Source: Dreissena polymorpha
Taxonomy: Eukaryota; Mollusca; Bivalvia; Myida; Dreissenidae
DNA length: 64,000 nucleotides
Assembly: GCF_020536995.1 (NCBI RefSeq)
Contig: NC_068359.1
Span: forward strand, 69,814,110-69,878,109
Reading direction: 5' to 3'
In this document: one piece after another, positions 11,227 through 25,500 of the stretch
How the letters are laid out: each line of letters starts with the position of its first letter
Numbering within the stretch: the stretch's first letter is position 1
Made by a program: the position numbers and the translations under genes
Notes under the pieces: model-generated
Database searches by the model: none
The model's input: only the letters and a program-made list of their open reading frames with translations
What the model was told of the DNA's origin: nothing

Positions 11227-12093
11227 ACAAGGGCTGTTTGTAAAACATGCATGCCCCCCATATGGGCTGTCCGTTGTAGTGGCAGCCATTGTGTGAATAA
11301 GATTTTTGTCACTGTGACCTTTACCTTTGACCTAGTGACCTGAAAATCAATAGGGGTCATCTGCGAGTCACGATCAATGTACCTATGAAGTGTCATGAAC
11401 CTAGGCAAAACCGTTCTTGAGTTATCATCCGAAAATCATTTTACTATTTCCGATCACCGTGACCTTGACCTTTGACCTTGTGACCTCAAAATCAATAGGG
11501 GTCATCTGCAAGTCATGATCAATCTACCTATGAAGTTTCATGATCCTAGGCGTATGCGTTCTTGAGTTATCATCCGAAAACCATTTTACTATTTCGGGTC
11601 ACCGTGACCTTGACCTTGGGCCTAGTGACCTCAAAATCAATAGAGGTCATCTGCGAGTCATGATCAATCTACCTATGAAGTTGCATGATCCTAGGCGTAT
11701 GCGTTCTTGAGTTATCATCCGGAAACCATTTTACTATTTTGGGTCACCGTGACCTTGACCTTTGACCTAGTGACCTCAAAATCAATAGGGGTCATCTGCA
11801 AGTCATGATCAATCTACCCATGAAGTTTCATGATCCTAGGCGTATGCGTTCTTGAGTTATCATTCAAAAACCATTTTACTATTTCTGGTCACCGTGACCT
11901 TGACCTTTGACCTAGTGACCTCAAAATCTTCAGGGGTCATCTGCAAGTCATGATCAATGTACCTATGAAGTTTCATGATCCTAGGCCCAATCGTTCTTGA
12001 GTTATCGTCTGACAACCACCTGGTGGACGGACCGACCCACAGACCGACATGAGCAAAGCAATATACCCCCTCTTCTTCGAAGGGGGGCATAAT
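11227..12093 (-). mobile_element. Tandem-core element with 145-bp units
   Basis: In minus orientation it starts 'attatgccccccttcg' (12093) and ends at 'acaag' complement CTTGT (11227). The core repeats every 145 bases (for example 'tcaccgtgacc' at 11454, 11599, 11744, 11889), each with 'tgacctcaaaatcaataggg', 'gcaagtcatgatcaatctac' and 'cttgagttatcatccg'. Open frames crossing it are repeat artefacts. Confidence 0.75.
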
Positions 12094-13567
12094 TATTGGT
12101 AGAGCAATATGTAATAGTACATGTTATTCACTGAAACTGTCGTTAAACGTTCATCAAAAACGCCAATGACGCCAAGTTTACCTGCAATTTGACACTAAAA
12201 GATGCTTATGCTTCTTAAGATCTGCCACCGTATCTTTCAGCAAGACATCGGTAATCGTTAATAAAGGAGCAAGGTTAATATCCTTATACGCAAATACACC
12301 AACGCATCTTGATAGACCCAATTACATTTTAAAGCACATTGTGGGAAATTTTTATTGACACATCCAAGCGTTCACCCAGTACAGTACAGGCGCTAATAAC
12401 TACGCCTGAAGTGTTTCTACTGAATTGTTCAATACATTTGGGCACATCACACGCTGTCCGCTAATAATGCATAAAATTCACAATTTTAAGGAATGTTCTA
12501 TGAAGACAAACACTTACGGATATTTATTCGAATCCCTCCAAACAATGCCCAAAGAATGATTTGACTGGTATAACAATCTGAAGGTAAAGCGTGCGTATAT
12601 TTAATGGGATCACGCGTCACGCGTGCGAAAATTGTCGTTTACTAGGAGTAACATTTCAGTGCCATCGTATTGTAAAGATCTTAAAATCCTATCCTTTCAT
12701 CCAATGAAATGTATGGCATAATGCTTAATAACCAATGCTCTTTTTACTAAACAGATCTCATGGGCTTACCACTTTGCACTTCGACTAGGAAAGGCGTAGG
12801 TTATTACAGAAATGCATATAATACAACATAGGCCGATAATATGCTTACAGAATATTCTCTTAAACACACGAACGCATTTACTTGAAGGCGTAATTAAAGC
12901 GATTGCACGTAAACAAAAAAATGTACATTAAAATCGATTAGCAATTTTGATTTTTAAATACTTAATACGACCCTGAAGATGACATGTAATCGATGAAAGC
13001 ATGTAAACATGCGTTACCAACGCTCACCTTACAATAACACTGTATCATTAAAGATCTCTTGAAAAGACCCGTTCTGAACAGCATATACGCGTAGAAACAT
13101 CTTGTCACAATATTTTAAGTGTTTAAATATATCACTTCTAAATATAAAGATTCTTAATGATGAGCTTATCAAACCATCAAAAAGTCCCTGTGGGGCTTGT
13201 CAGATTTGCGTATATATCCGGATTTACAGTATGGTCGCCCTGTATTATAACCATACGGTCACATTGACGACTAACCGCACGGATGCGCAGTAAAAACTGA
13301 CGTATGGTCGGTTGAAATGTGATTTGGGCGCACGGTCGCGTTATGGACGAGCCGAACGGCCGCGCTGCAAAAACTAACCACACGGCGGTAGTGCAGACTG
13401 TACGGTTGCAATTTAGACTGGGCCGCTATGACTCTAGACGGTCGCCATTGCGAATGTGACTCCTATCGCCTTAGACCATAGCGGCCGCGACTTCCACACA
13501 TGATATTGTGATTTTGCGTGAGATGGGGGTGAGATAGTGTGTGAGATTCATGGATGTGTGTGAGAGG
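12094..13567. other. 3' flank of SSU72; no gene seen
   Basis: No coding similarity recognised. The first kilobase is AT-rich unique-looking sequence. Positions 13200-13500 are markedly GC-richer, with repeated 'acggtcgc', 'gccgctatg' and 'catagcggccgc' pieces that look like a decayed inverted-repeat element. I found no AATAAA on the minus strand within a few hundred bases of the SSU72 stop. Confidence 0.3.
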
Positions 13568-16500
13568 TCACATGAACTGTAGAGTGTGAAGAATGTTTCT
13601 GTTGGACTCGTGCTCGAATTCCTGAATAATCTCGTCGATTTCGTTGTCTATGTCTTCACATTCGCTGAGCTGAAAAAGACACACGTGCGGATTTGTTTAT
13701 GATACCAGGGCTCAACATTAACCGAAAAACCAACTTGCCCTACCGGGCCAGTACTTCCAAAATCTACTTGCACTGAAGGTAAAGCAACTTGCCCAAACAT
13801 GAAATATCACATCAACTGTAAACCTCATATTGTTTAATAAACCAAAATGATAAACCACAAAACCTTTTTTATTTTTGAACATTTAACAAAATGATTACAG
13901 CAATTGAAGTCTAAATTAAATGCTCTTTGTTCTTTTTTGCACTTTTCCGGTCGGACAACTAGATTATAAAATAACTTGCCCAGACCCAACTTGTACTTGC
14001 CAGGGGCAATAGGTCAACCATAAATGTTGAGCCCTGGATACACTATGTTTGGTTGTACTAAACTCAGGTTCGCTGTTGCTTTTTCAAGTTTATAATAATT
14101 TGTGCAAAGCAAAGATTGAATATACAATTTTTATCCAATATTTCATATTTCCTATGGCTATCGATAACACATGGCTGCGGAGTACAATCAAATAACTGCA
14201 TATCCTTGAAGGAAACAACTCAGGAACACAATTAGTAAACATTGTAAGTCAATTACTCGTGTACTCCTGGCAATTATTTGTCATTTCATAATTTATATGG
14301 AGGCGAAGTTACAACCAGCATAAAACCCATAACAGCCTGCGAGTAACTCAGTCGGTTTAGGTTTTATGCGGTCTGCTGCTCATCGATACTAAAGGGTTGG
14401 GAATGAGGCCTTTAAATCGTGTATCTAGTAAGAAAGGTATTTAATTAAGTTTGATTTTTTAGGGACTACAAACACATCAAAATGCATACAAGCATCGCTC
14501 TCTGATAAGAGGGTTTGATACATTTGCGTAAATTACCCAAAATTAGCCCGTGCAGTTCGGCTAATCAAGGCGACAATTTCGGCTTTTAGTTTGTTCGTTA
14601 ATACGAAAACTCTTCCTTACGAAAATCCAGTTAAGACGGACTTTACGCACTTGCATTTACCCCCCCCCTTTTTCAAAAAGTGAGGCTTAACTATTATTAT
14701 TATTTAAGTTTAAATGGGATAACATGATCACGAGCCTCACCTGCGTGATAAGGTTCTTGATCAGGAAGGCGCCTATCGTGGCCTCCTCGTGGTTATCCTG
14801 TATGTCTATGTTGATCACGTGCACTGGATGGTTTTCGCTGCGCTCCCGGCTCTCCAGCTCTGAAAAGTAGCCAACACATATTAACAATTAAAAATTTGAC
14901 TGATTAAGACTTACACATAGCATTTAACATAGTATCTTTTCCCTGTTGCGAACAATCAATCTAGGGTTTCATTTACCAAATATACGGTTCTAATTCGGTG
15001 GTAAATAACACATACTGGCGTAATCCAACTCAGAATGTACTTTAAACTTTGATGACATTCAACCCTAGACCAACAGAAAAGCGTAGTAAACTTTTATGAA
15101 GTTGGCCATGGTAAAGATAGTAATATGCCAATGATATCAATTCTTTTTTCCAGACCTTAATCCGTATTTCTGGACTACCCATCCAAACCCGGACACTCCC
15201 CAATCAGCTCACCCCACGCCCTATATACACGCTCAATTTGTAGTCGTCGACAAACTACTTTAAAGTACCCCGGAAACGGAAAATACTCTTAAAGGCTCCC
15301 GGCCATACTCCGGGGTACTTTTCAGTATATTTTTTCCTACCTGGGCACATTGTAGTATACTAATTAAGGGTGGTCAAGGCACTTTAAAGTAGTAGCTGCC
15401 TACCTGGGCTGATCGACTTATCGAACTTTAGACACGCACCTTCTACGATCTGGTCGAACACACGCTCCTCGCATGACACGATGATGTCGAAAGTGTCCTT
15501 GCAGGATTGGAACCTCTCCGGTTTCGGCTTGATTCGCCGGTTTCTGTCCAGCATGTGCAGAATTCCATTTGTTTTGTAACTGATTGTATAGTCAAGGACT
15601 TTTTCTCAAAGAGTTATACTCGTGTGATGCGAGACATCGAGGTTAACAAAGATCAATGCATTCACTATATATATATATATACGTGATGTTAGATTATTGC
15701 TTAATAATTTCTTAAATTACTGTATTACCTTTATGCATGTGAAGAATCCACGAAAACGTCCATAGAAACATACATAACAAGCGGTACGCTTATGTTTGGT
15801 ACAGCAATAACACAATGGCGCCGACAACCGTGTTTGTAAGACAATCGTCTTGTTTTAACTATAAATCTCCAAACACACGTTTTTATTAGCATTTTTCAAC
15901 TAATTTAGAGGGGCAACTTTTGCAAGTCAGTCTGCTTTAGCTACGCTTGGAACGATAACTTCAAGTTTGTTTGCTGTAAGCTACGCTAGGAACGATAACC
16001 ACTGCCTGTCTTCTCTACCTGCAGTAAAATTATGCAGACGACGAATGCTATGAGCGTCTGCTCTTCTACTGCAGTGTGTGTATTTAGTAAATAGTGTTCA
16101 ACACCTTGTAAGACGACATTGGCCAGTCTAGTGTTTTTCATTGAAAACTGTACATATTGGCTGCTGTCAGGCATCAAAGCGCTGAAGGCACTGAAGTTGT
16201 TCGCTGTTGTCGTCCTTGATTAGCTTGTGCGCATTGCACAGGCTAATCTTATTTGACATGCATTAAGCTCCGTTTCCCCTGAAAGCAGCCAATATGTACA
16301 GATTTCAATGATAAACACTAGACTGGCCAATGTCGTCTTACAAGCTGGTTAATACACTCACTGCAGTAGTAGATCATAAGCATTCGTCGTATGCAGTGCA
16401 GACAGGCAGCGGTAATCGTTTATTGCATAGCGAGTTACGGTTCTTAGCGTAGCTAAGGCTTCTAAGCACATACTGATATGCAAAACATGATCTGTAAATT

Positions 16501-19500
16501 TAGTCGTCGTGAACTAACGCTCACAATTAAAAACGGGGCTTAATGCATGTCAAATAAGATTAGCCTGTGCAATGCGCACAAGCTAATCAAGGACGACGCA
16601 TTTATTATGTTATGGTGTTTTTCGTTTAAAGACAGTCTCTGGTACTGGAATGACAAATAATGCATAAGCTTTAAGCCCTGTTTTCCAAAAATGAAGCTTA
16701 ATCTTTTTTTAATGATTTGAAAAAAACCCATCTCAGCCTGTGCTTTAAGACACACTCTATAAATTTGAATTTGGTGTGTTAATTTCAAACTTGCGATACA
16801 AAAAGCTGTAACATATTTTTTTTAAACTGAGTTGCGTCTAAGATAAAACAACAGCGAACAACTTCAGTGCCTTCAGCGCTTTGATTTTATCATTTACCGG
16901 CATACTAATACTAGCATTAAAATGGACTATTAACGCTAAAACGAAAGTAGACAATCGCTGGACTGCTATTTGTATTCAACCACTTGAGTCGTTTCCCCTT
17001 TTAGTAGGTGCAGTCGAAAGTGTAACTGTATTCGCCATGCAGTGCCGGTTTAGCACCGTGGAGGCCCATCGGCAGTGAAAATTGTGGGGCCCACGTCCCA
17101 GACCCTTGGTCGGCCTAGTGTTTACTAGAACGCAATTGCCCAGTCGATGTCACTCGTTTAAATGAACCTTCTAGCGTAGAGGCTGGCAAGACATAAAATG
17201 TTGCAATTTTCATAGATATAACATTTCATTTTAATACCGAAATGCCAGTTCGACATTATTATTATTATTATTTAAGAAAACAATCACTTTAATATGACAA
17301 ATTCTTCGTCATGGTCTCAGTCGCGGGGCCCATAGGCAGTTGCCTACTCCGACTAATGGGTCATCCGGGACTTTCGCCATGGAACAATTACAAACTGTTT
17401 TAATCGATTACATTGACCTCGCGCAGACTATATGCACTACTCGGCGAGATATTGATATCAGGCACTCGTGTATCAAGTCACATGAAGATAATGAAATTCA
17501 TTGTCCACCTGAACATCCCATTTGACGCCCGTTCAGGCGTGACGAAACCCGATACAATAAACTATCGTGTACCTAGAACATTTGGTCAACATAGTGAAAC
17601 CAATTTTTTTTACATCATAATTTTTATTACAATAAAGTGCGTCTCAACTGTGCAATTGCGTTGCTTCTCGGCACAAAACATTTTAACATCTGTTTAAAGG
17701 GACTAGTTCAAAACTTGAATGGCAAAACAATTTTGAATAACAATGTCATAGAACACTCACGACTTATTATTTAAAATATCATATCGTTGATGGATAATCT
17801 ATAATCATCAAACTAAAAAACAAAGCGTGCGTAACACTTTTCTTCCATAATTCTTCAAAAACGTGTATAACCAATATATAGAGTTTAAACTAACTGAAAT
17901 ATCTAAAGCATATACGCTGTGATGTGGGCTCGAGCCCTGCGGATGGCACGTGCAGTTGTTATTGTTTTCCATGTAATAATGTGACTATTTTTAACTATTC
18001 GAAAGTTTTGTTAGTGAATTCCATTAAATTGACATACATACATAAAATCAACGAATACTTAGCAAAATATTTCGTAAATAAAAGTTAATCCATAAATAAA
18101 TCAGTGCTCCTTTAAGCAATAGCCAAATTTCAAAGCTAGATGTGGTATGTGAACATAGATTTTACGAGATCCAAAATGCTCGTTTTTAATTTTTGTGTAA
18201 CAATATATTCCATTTTAATTGCCCGCAACAACATTTATTCATACGACAGGCGAACACTAAATCGGTACACGACTATAATTTTGAAAATATTGTCCCGCAA
18301 AAACAGAGCATTTTGTATATTGTTAATTCTGTTGCCATCTAGAGTTGAAATTTTGGCTATTGCTATTAGGAACATCGATTGGTTATTTGTTAACTTTATT
18401 TTTCGAAATATTGAACGAAATTTTTGTTGATTTTGAGGATTTATGGGCTTTTAAAGGGGCTGTCAACTCGATTTACGAAAAAGAGAAGTTCTAAAATACC
18501 GAATTTTTTACAATTATTAGTTTATATTGATTAAAATATCACAACGGGTACATTATATTACTTGCAAAGTTGTTAAGTTTTCATATTTTCAGTATATTCG
18601 GTAATAATTTTTCGCGATGTGAAATCGAAAGAACATCGCGAAAACAGGTGACATACCGATATACACACTATAAATATCGCAAGTTGATTGATCATTTTAT
18701 ATATAAAATGTATACAATTTACAACGCATGCGCAATTTGCATTCCTGGGTTTACCACGTGACGATGATGATCAATCTACTTGCGTTATTTCTAGTTAACT
18801 GGACATACTCAGTAAAATTTTATTACCGAATATACTGAAAATATGAAAACTTCACATCTTTGTTCAAGTAATGTAATATACCAGTCGTGATATTTTAATC
18901 AACTGAAACAAGAAACAGGAGCAACAATTTTAACGCGGTCGTTGTTTAACATGCACGAAATTCTCAACCGATAGGCGAAAAACTTTTTTAATACAGACAC
19001 GATAAGATTGTAGACCGTTGTTTATAGGAAGGAATGTCGTGGTAGGTACATACGTTATGCATAAAAGTGGTCGGTAGGTCTGCATCTGCGCCCAAGGAAT
19101 ACGTTGTATAAGCATTTTACAGTAAATCGCAAATTAGTTATCCCACGCAAATAAGATACCGGGCCCTATACGTTTCTACAATCAAATGTTGTAACGTAAA
19201 AAAACATGATCCAGTTACCGATTACTAGGATCGCAATCGGCAATGGTTGTTGAGCGAATGTCAAAATTATTGCGAATTATTTCAATTTTTATGCGGCTTT
19301 AGTTAAATAAGGAATAATTTATACTACATTTTGTGTGGGGCGAAATCTAAAGTAATCACGTGGAATGATATTTTTCTTTCAACTGATCCTACATTCGTAT
19401 GAACCGCGCTGTTCGAAAAATCGAGGGTAACTACTCATACACGACCACTTCCATGTATCGAAATCAAAATGAATACATTTACTGTTCATCACATAAGATG

Positions 19501-22500
19501 GATTTGACATTGTTTGCATTCCTATCGCGCATAGTCAACTGTTATTTTCAAGTTAACAGCATTTAAGAGCTAGTATCACATTACCGGGAATAAAATCAAA
19601 TGCAAAACAACACAAAACACCGGTGTTCACGTGTCACAAGGACACCGAAAACACGATGCCGTAATACACGTTTTTGCTAAATTATCCATGAAATGCGTTA
19701 CATACGAGTATATATTTTCAGTATATTCGGTAATACAATTTCGCGATGTGAAATCGAAATTACATCGCAAAAATAGGTGACATAACGATATAATTATATA
19801 AATAACGCAAGTAGATAATATATTTTATACATACCGTATTTACTATTCACTACGCATGCAAATTATGCATTCCTGGGTTACCACGTGACGACGATGATCA
19901 ATCTGCTTGCGTTATTTATAATAACTGTACATTTTATTACCGAATATACTGAAAATATGAAAACTTCACGTCTTTGTTCAAGTAATGTAATAATTATACT
20001 GGTCGTGATATTTTAATAAATATAAACTCATAAATGTAAAACATACGGTATTTTAGAACTTTTCTTTTTCGTCTATCGCGGTTGACGGTCCCTTTAAACA
20101 TGACAGCCTTAATTAGTTTCAAATGTATTTGTTCAGCTCAGATGTCCATAATACAAGAATACGATAACTTAAGGGGGTGTTTTATCTCGTGGGTATCGCT
20201 CACCACCTTGACTACTCCAAATCTTTCATAGCACAGTCGCCAATATTATCCTAGTCATAGATTACACCGATTTAGTTTCCAAAAAGGCATCAATGCAAAT
20301 GAGTATGATGAATGGATTTCGATTTTAGGCACAAAGCATTTACATGCAAATCCACTCAAACTTCTTCCCTAGTATCCCCAAAATGCAGCCATGTACGATA
20401 AATGCATAAATCACAGAAACTTCGCTATACATAATTTTGGTTCGTATCCCAAGAGGCAAAAGCTTACGAGTAGTGCGGTGTATTGACATCCAGCACAAAA
20501 ATAATAAGTCGTTACAGCTATCATATGCCAGTAGTATATTGGGTTCGCATTACAAAAATATTACTCTCTTAACATGTCAGTGTTTTTATCAAAAGTATAT
20601 GTATACATCGGAAGGTCCAGATTTGTCCGACTTTAAACATTACAGTGATTGAATAACCTATTTTGAGTGATAACTGTTATCCGTCATTAAACAACAGTTT
20701 CATGTTGAAGAAATAGAACTAAGCCATACATCAAACGAACGCGTTGTTTCTTGGACGATAAAAGTGCACTGCATAAATTATCTCGATTCCAATATTAGCA
20801 TTGTAAGCAACTGAGATTATACATTAAATTACTACGAGGCGAGCAGGATTCTTACTGTATGCAGTTTATTGGGTAACTTAATAACTTCAAAATATAATTC
20901 GCATACTGCAAAATAGCCAGCATCTTATTCGACCAATAATATGAGCCCACATTCTCGATAATGCTACGTCATCATTACATGTACGAACTGAAGTAGCTCT
21001 ACATTTTGCTTCCAATGGTGTAACTTCTTAACAAACCTGTGTGCTTATTCATGATGTACAATTGCAATACTGTAGTACTATTTTCATTTTGCGCACGAGA
21101 CGGTTCCACTGAACATGTGAATACTGTATATTGGTCGGACGAAACTAATTTCAAACACTCAAGTTGTTTATCAATAATATCTATTTTTAGATGTTTAACC
21201 GCCGAATTTCATTATTGCGTCACTTGAGGTCACGGCTGTTAAATCAGCACCTGGTTACTCGCGAAGCGTGAAACATGGCCAACTTAATAGGGAGTGTCAT
21301 TCTGTGCGGAACCTTTCACATATAAAGGTCGAGTAGGTTCTCGTCTACAGCTGTCTGACTTTTCTCCGTGTGCACTCATGGTCGGCAAGCTGAGATCGTA
21401 CCCTCTACAATGCCCAGACCAACATGCACAGCACGTCTCCAGTTGCATCCGTCACGAGTTATAAGCTCTTTCCAGGTGCCGGGATTTATATTAATAGCTT
21501 TTAGGTCACGGTTTCAAACGTTTTTTGGCCGACCATTTGTTCTCTTGCCCGAGGTCGTTGTGGATTCGGCCGTTTTCCATCCGATGCACATAGCCCAGCA
21601 ATGATACGACACTCACGGGGATGAGTTACCATGCTAGTTATGGTTGCCCTCTCCAGCATATCGTTATTCAACACGTGGTCGATCCAAAAAATTCAAAGTA
21701 CGCGTCGGAGACCCTGCATACAGATTGTTCCTAGCCTTTCCTCCTGGGATACGACCATCGTATATGGTCGAGGGTTCGCTGGCATAGAGAGTGGTTAGCA
21801 CGCGGGACAGGCGCGGCATCATTCTGTTAGTCCACACTCTGTGATAGCTTCTTCATTCTTTTACGACGAAAACGGGTGTTTAAATTTACATGTACTTTTG
21901 TATCTATAAAGATTATAACATTTTCGTTTCAAACCCTCAATCTCTTTCAAATATTAAATGTCTGAACAATTATTCAGGGTTGCGCCCCTACACATTACGT
22001 TTCATTTACTATAAATGATATCACAGTGGTCTGGTCAACGAATGGCATATTCTTGACAGCAATTCCTTAAAGCAGATATCAGATAGGTGTAGAAAATAAC
22101 TTTTTTCCAATGGTATTAATCGCGCAAAAGACGAACCCGGTAATGTCATTGAAAACGCGGTATAACAAAATCGCAACCGTCCAAATAGGTCCCATTCATT
22201 TGAAAGCTGGTTTCAGACGAAATGTTGATCGTTTATTCATTCAATAGTGATATCCGTCGTTGCCTGCCCAATAATTAAATGCAAGAAAAAACGTGCCCTG
22301 TACCGTTGTGCAACTACTTTTTCCCCGCAAAATGCAACAAACATTGGTAATTATTTACTAAAACACATGAAAGCTGTTAATAAATACGCGGTCTTGTTCG
22401 TTCGTCTACGTGTTAACTCTACGATATGCAACACCGGGACACAAACGTTATGTTTCCGTGTGCAGCGAGTTTTCCACGAAAGCATTCCGTACATATATGT

Positions 22501-25500
22501 CGGTCTTCTTTATATAAGATAGATATACAACAATAAAACCTGTGTACACTCCTTTAAAGGTTGTCGATTAACAGAAAAATAAATTAAACGACCACAGTTT
22601 CATATTTTTCAAAGAGAAATTAAATTAAATGTATGTATATCAATTTAGTTGGACCTTAAAACACAAGGTTTTAACTGTTACAGCACGTTGCATGCTTGAT
22701 AGTGTACCTCTGGTCAACACGCTTTATGTGGCTTTCTTCGAGCACCTGTTATCACTTTCACATCTGACAGCAGTTCATGTATTGAGATAGTAAAAGATAT
22801 TCTGAAAAAAACTTACTTGGTAGATCGTGATGGCAAATTAATTATTCTTCTGTTACACAAGGCAGTAACTACCAATGGTCATCAAAGTCAAACAAGAACA
22901 TGATGAGTTTTTAATCGTTTTGTTGGCTATCCTTCTACTGTATAGGGCTGGAATGACTTCGTCTTTTCCAGATGCCCGTTTTGCTCCAAATCCGGGTCCA
23001 TGGTAAAGCGAATTGGGTTTGAGTCACTGTACTGGCAAGGATGCCTGCGCCGCTTGTTTACAATTCACGCAACTGCCATCAATTCGACACTTTGTCTATC
23101 CGAAAATGCATTTACTTTACGAACATGTGTCCAGTAAAAAGACTTCATGTATTTACTGTACTGCGTCTCTGATAACAGCTCACAACTTGGTTCTGTTTCA
23201 GACAGAAAACAGTAGAATATGCTTCCCTACATTTAACAGGGTAGATATATTTAACATAATATGATGAGCAGTAGATGTGGCTCTTCACACTGAATGATTT
23301 TAAGTGGGGTTAAGAGTTAATTGTTGTAGCATTCACACTGCAATTTCATCAACGATGTCAACGTCATGAGATCGGTTGTTTATCAAATACAGTCTATATG
23401 TTTCATTTGTTTCTGTCTAAAGTCAATGTAACCTAGAGCTTCCTAGTTTATGCATTTTTCAAATAATTCAAAGAACAAGATAGAATATATGTCATAACTA
23501 GTAGAGCCAGCACTTCACACAACAGCAGACATCTTTTAAAGGGCGACAACTCAATAAAGTTTCACAATTTGGTTATAGCGGTTATTTCCCTTGAAAAAAT
23601 GAAATGTTGCGAATTGATTCGATGCTAAAACGTTCCGATGTGAGCAACTGCATTTAATAGCAATTGATGGCGTAGCATTATCAACGAAAAGAATAGATTT
23701 CAGAAGTAGAACAAATGTTGTTTGAACGATCTCGGGCGTACAGGAACACGCAAAATAAAAGTAAAATTGTTGTTTTAGTAAAATGCATTCACCTTAAGTA
23801 AAAAGAATCCACTTGCTGCTGAATTCATTTTCTTAGATAACAAAATAAATACATTAGCAAACACAATTAACTAAATTTCTATTCTTTAAAGTAAGTCTTA
23901 AAAGGCCTATATTGCATAACAAAACCTGCCCCTCGAGATCCTACCATACGTATTATGTAAATCTTGAGACAAATTCTTAAATATTTACATTTAAATGTAA
24001 TTTCGTGTCAATCACTTTTAAGGGGAATGGGCACAGGGTGATCACAATTGTCTGACTTAGAATGCTCAAAGACAGACTCATAGTTTGGTAAACTGTATAG
24101 TATTTAAGTCAAATAAATCCTCTCTCCTTCCATTAAGTATTGATCTGCAACCCCGCGGCAAACGGCTCTGCCATCTCTTTTCTTAGGTACATCAGTTTAA
24201 GTATTGCTGAAAGAGTGTGTCCCACAAAAAGATGCATGGTCAACAGGATTTGTCTTAAAAATTAAGTTTACTTTTCATTCTAGGTAAAGAGTTCTTGATT
24301 TCAAAGCGCTTTTTATAATTGCAAATATCCCAAGCAATGCCAAAATGTTATGTTTTCTCTCAAACAAAGATAAACCAATGTAAACAATTTTGTTGGAGTT
24401 TATTAAAACATTGGCCGATTTTTGTGTAATTATGTCTGAATAGTTACTGATGATGCACAAAAATGTTCAGATTTGTTTTCACCATATGAAGTCCACTTAA
24501 CAATCTGACGAGAACTTCATATAACAATTTCACCACAATTGATAATTTTACAAATAAATTTAAAGCCAAAATTCAATATTGTTTTTTTGATTATTGATAG
24601 TTGTTCAGCAAGATGCACTTAAGTTACACAAAACAGTAATAAATGTTAACAAAAATGTTGAAATGCAAGTGTTGCACTTTGCCATACACCTCTTACAAAC
24701 CAGCGGACATCCTAAGCACAGTGACGGTGATCCAATTCTGTTCAGAAATGAAATTGTAGACGTTCGCTTCACAAATGATGCACAACTTCCGTTTTGAGTG
24801 TCAAAACAGGAACAACCTGAAACACGCAAAAGCTCAGACAAAATACTTATTTTAACAGACTTATCATAATGTACAATGCCGCAAGTTAATAAGTCTTAAA
24901 TTAATATATAATTTAAAATTGAATTTCTAATTGGGTATAAAAGTTCATTCAAATTAAATGAATCCTTTTGAAAACAAACTTTTTTTAGCTTAAAATCCCT
25001 AACAATATTATTATACAGCAATCAAATTTAAAATAGCCAAGCTGATCAAACTATTAACATAATTTCCATTATCCAAAATGCTTTCAATGTGAAAATGCCT
25101 AGTGCTGGTTGTTGTTAACTTTGTGCATAACAGTACATAATCAATTAAAGCTTCTTAGTTTGGGATAAAACCATGATATGCCAAGGCTATCAACAAATTT
25201 CAATTTAAGCTAACATATGGTGACGCAAATATAATTGAGGCCAAAAATTGTATTTGAAAATTCCAAAATATAATATCTAAAATGCTTTCAGTTGAACATC
25301 ATTAACAAGTATAATTAAAACAATATGCAGTTTAAGCACAACTTTTTGGCTTTCGTTATTTATGTTAATTTCATTGTAATATGAAATAACGAGATGTGTT
25401 TGTCGGAAACACAATGCCCCCTATTGCGCCGCTTTGAAGCCATCTATTCAACCTTTGACCTTGAAGGATGACATTGACCTTTCACCACTCAAAAATGTGC

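Noticed and set aside
17340-17697. Two overlapping open frames in SSU72 intron 2
   Set aside because: No recognisable motif, neither frame preferred; intronic. The 'ggggcccat...' pieces at 17038-17340 look like a decayed repeat.
22875-23006. 43-codon frame with a hydrophobic stretch and the end APNPGPW
   Set aside because: Reminiscent of NPGP 2A-like ends of some LINE proteins, but the preceding residues do not fit the motif and the frame is short.
24594-24797. 67-codon frame in SSU72 intron 2
   Set aside because: No family recognised and an equally long frame exists on the opposite strand.
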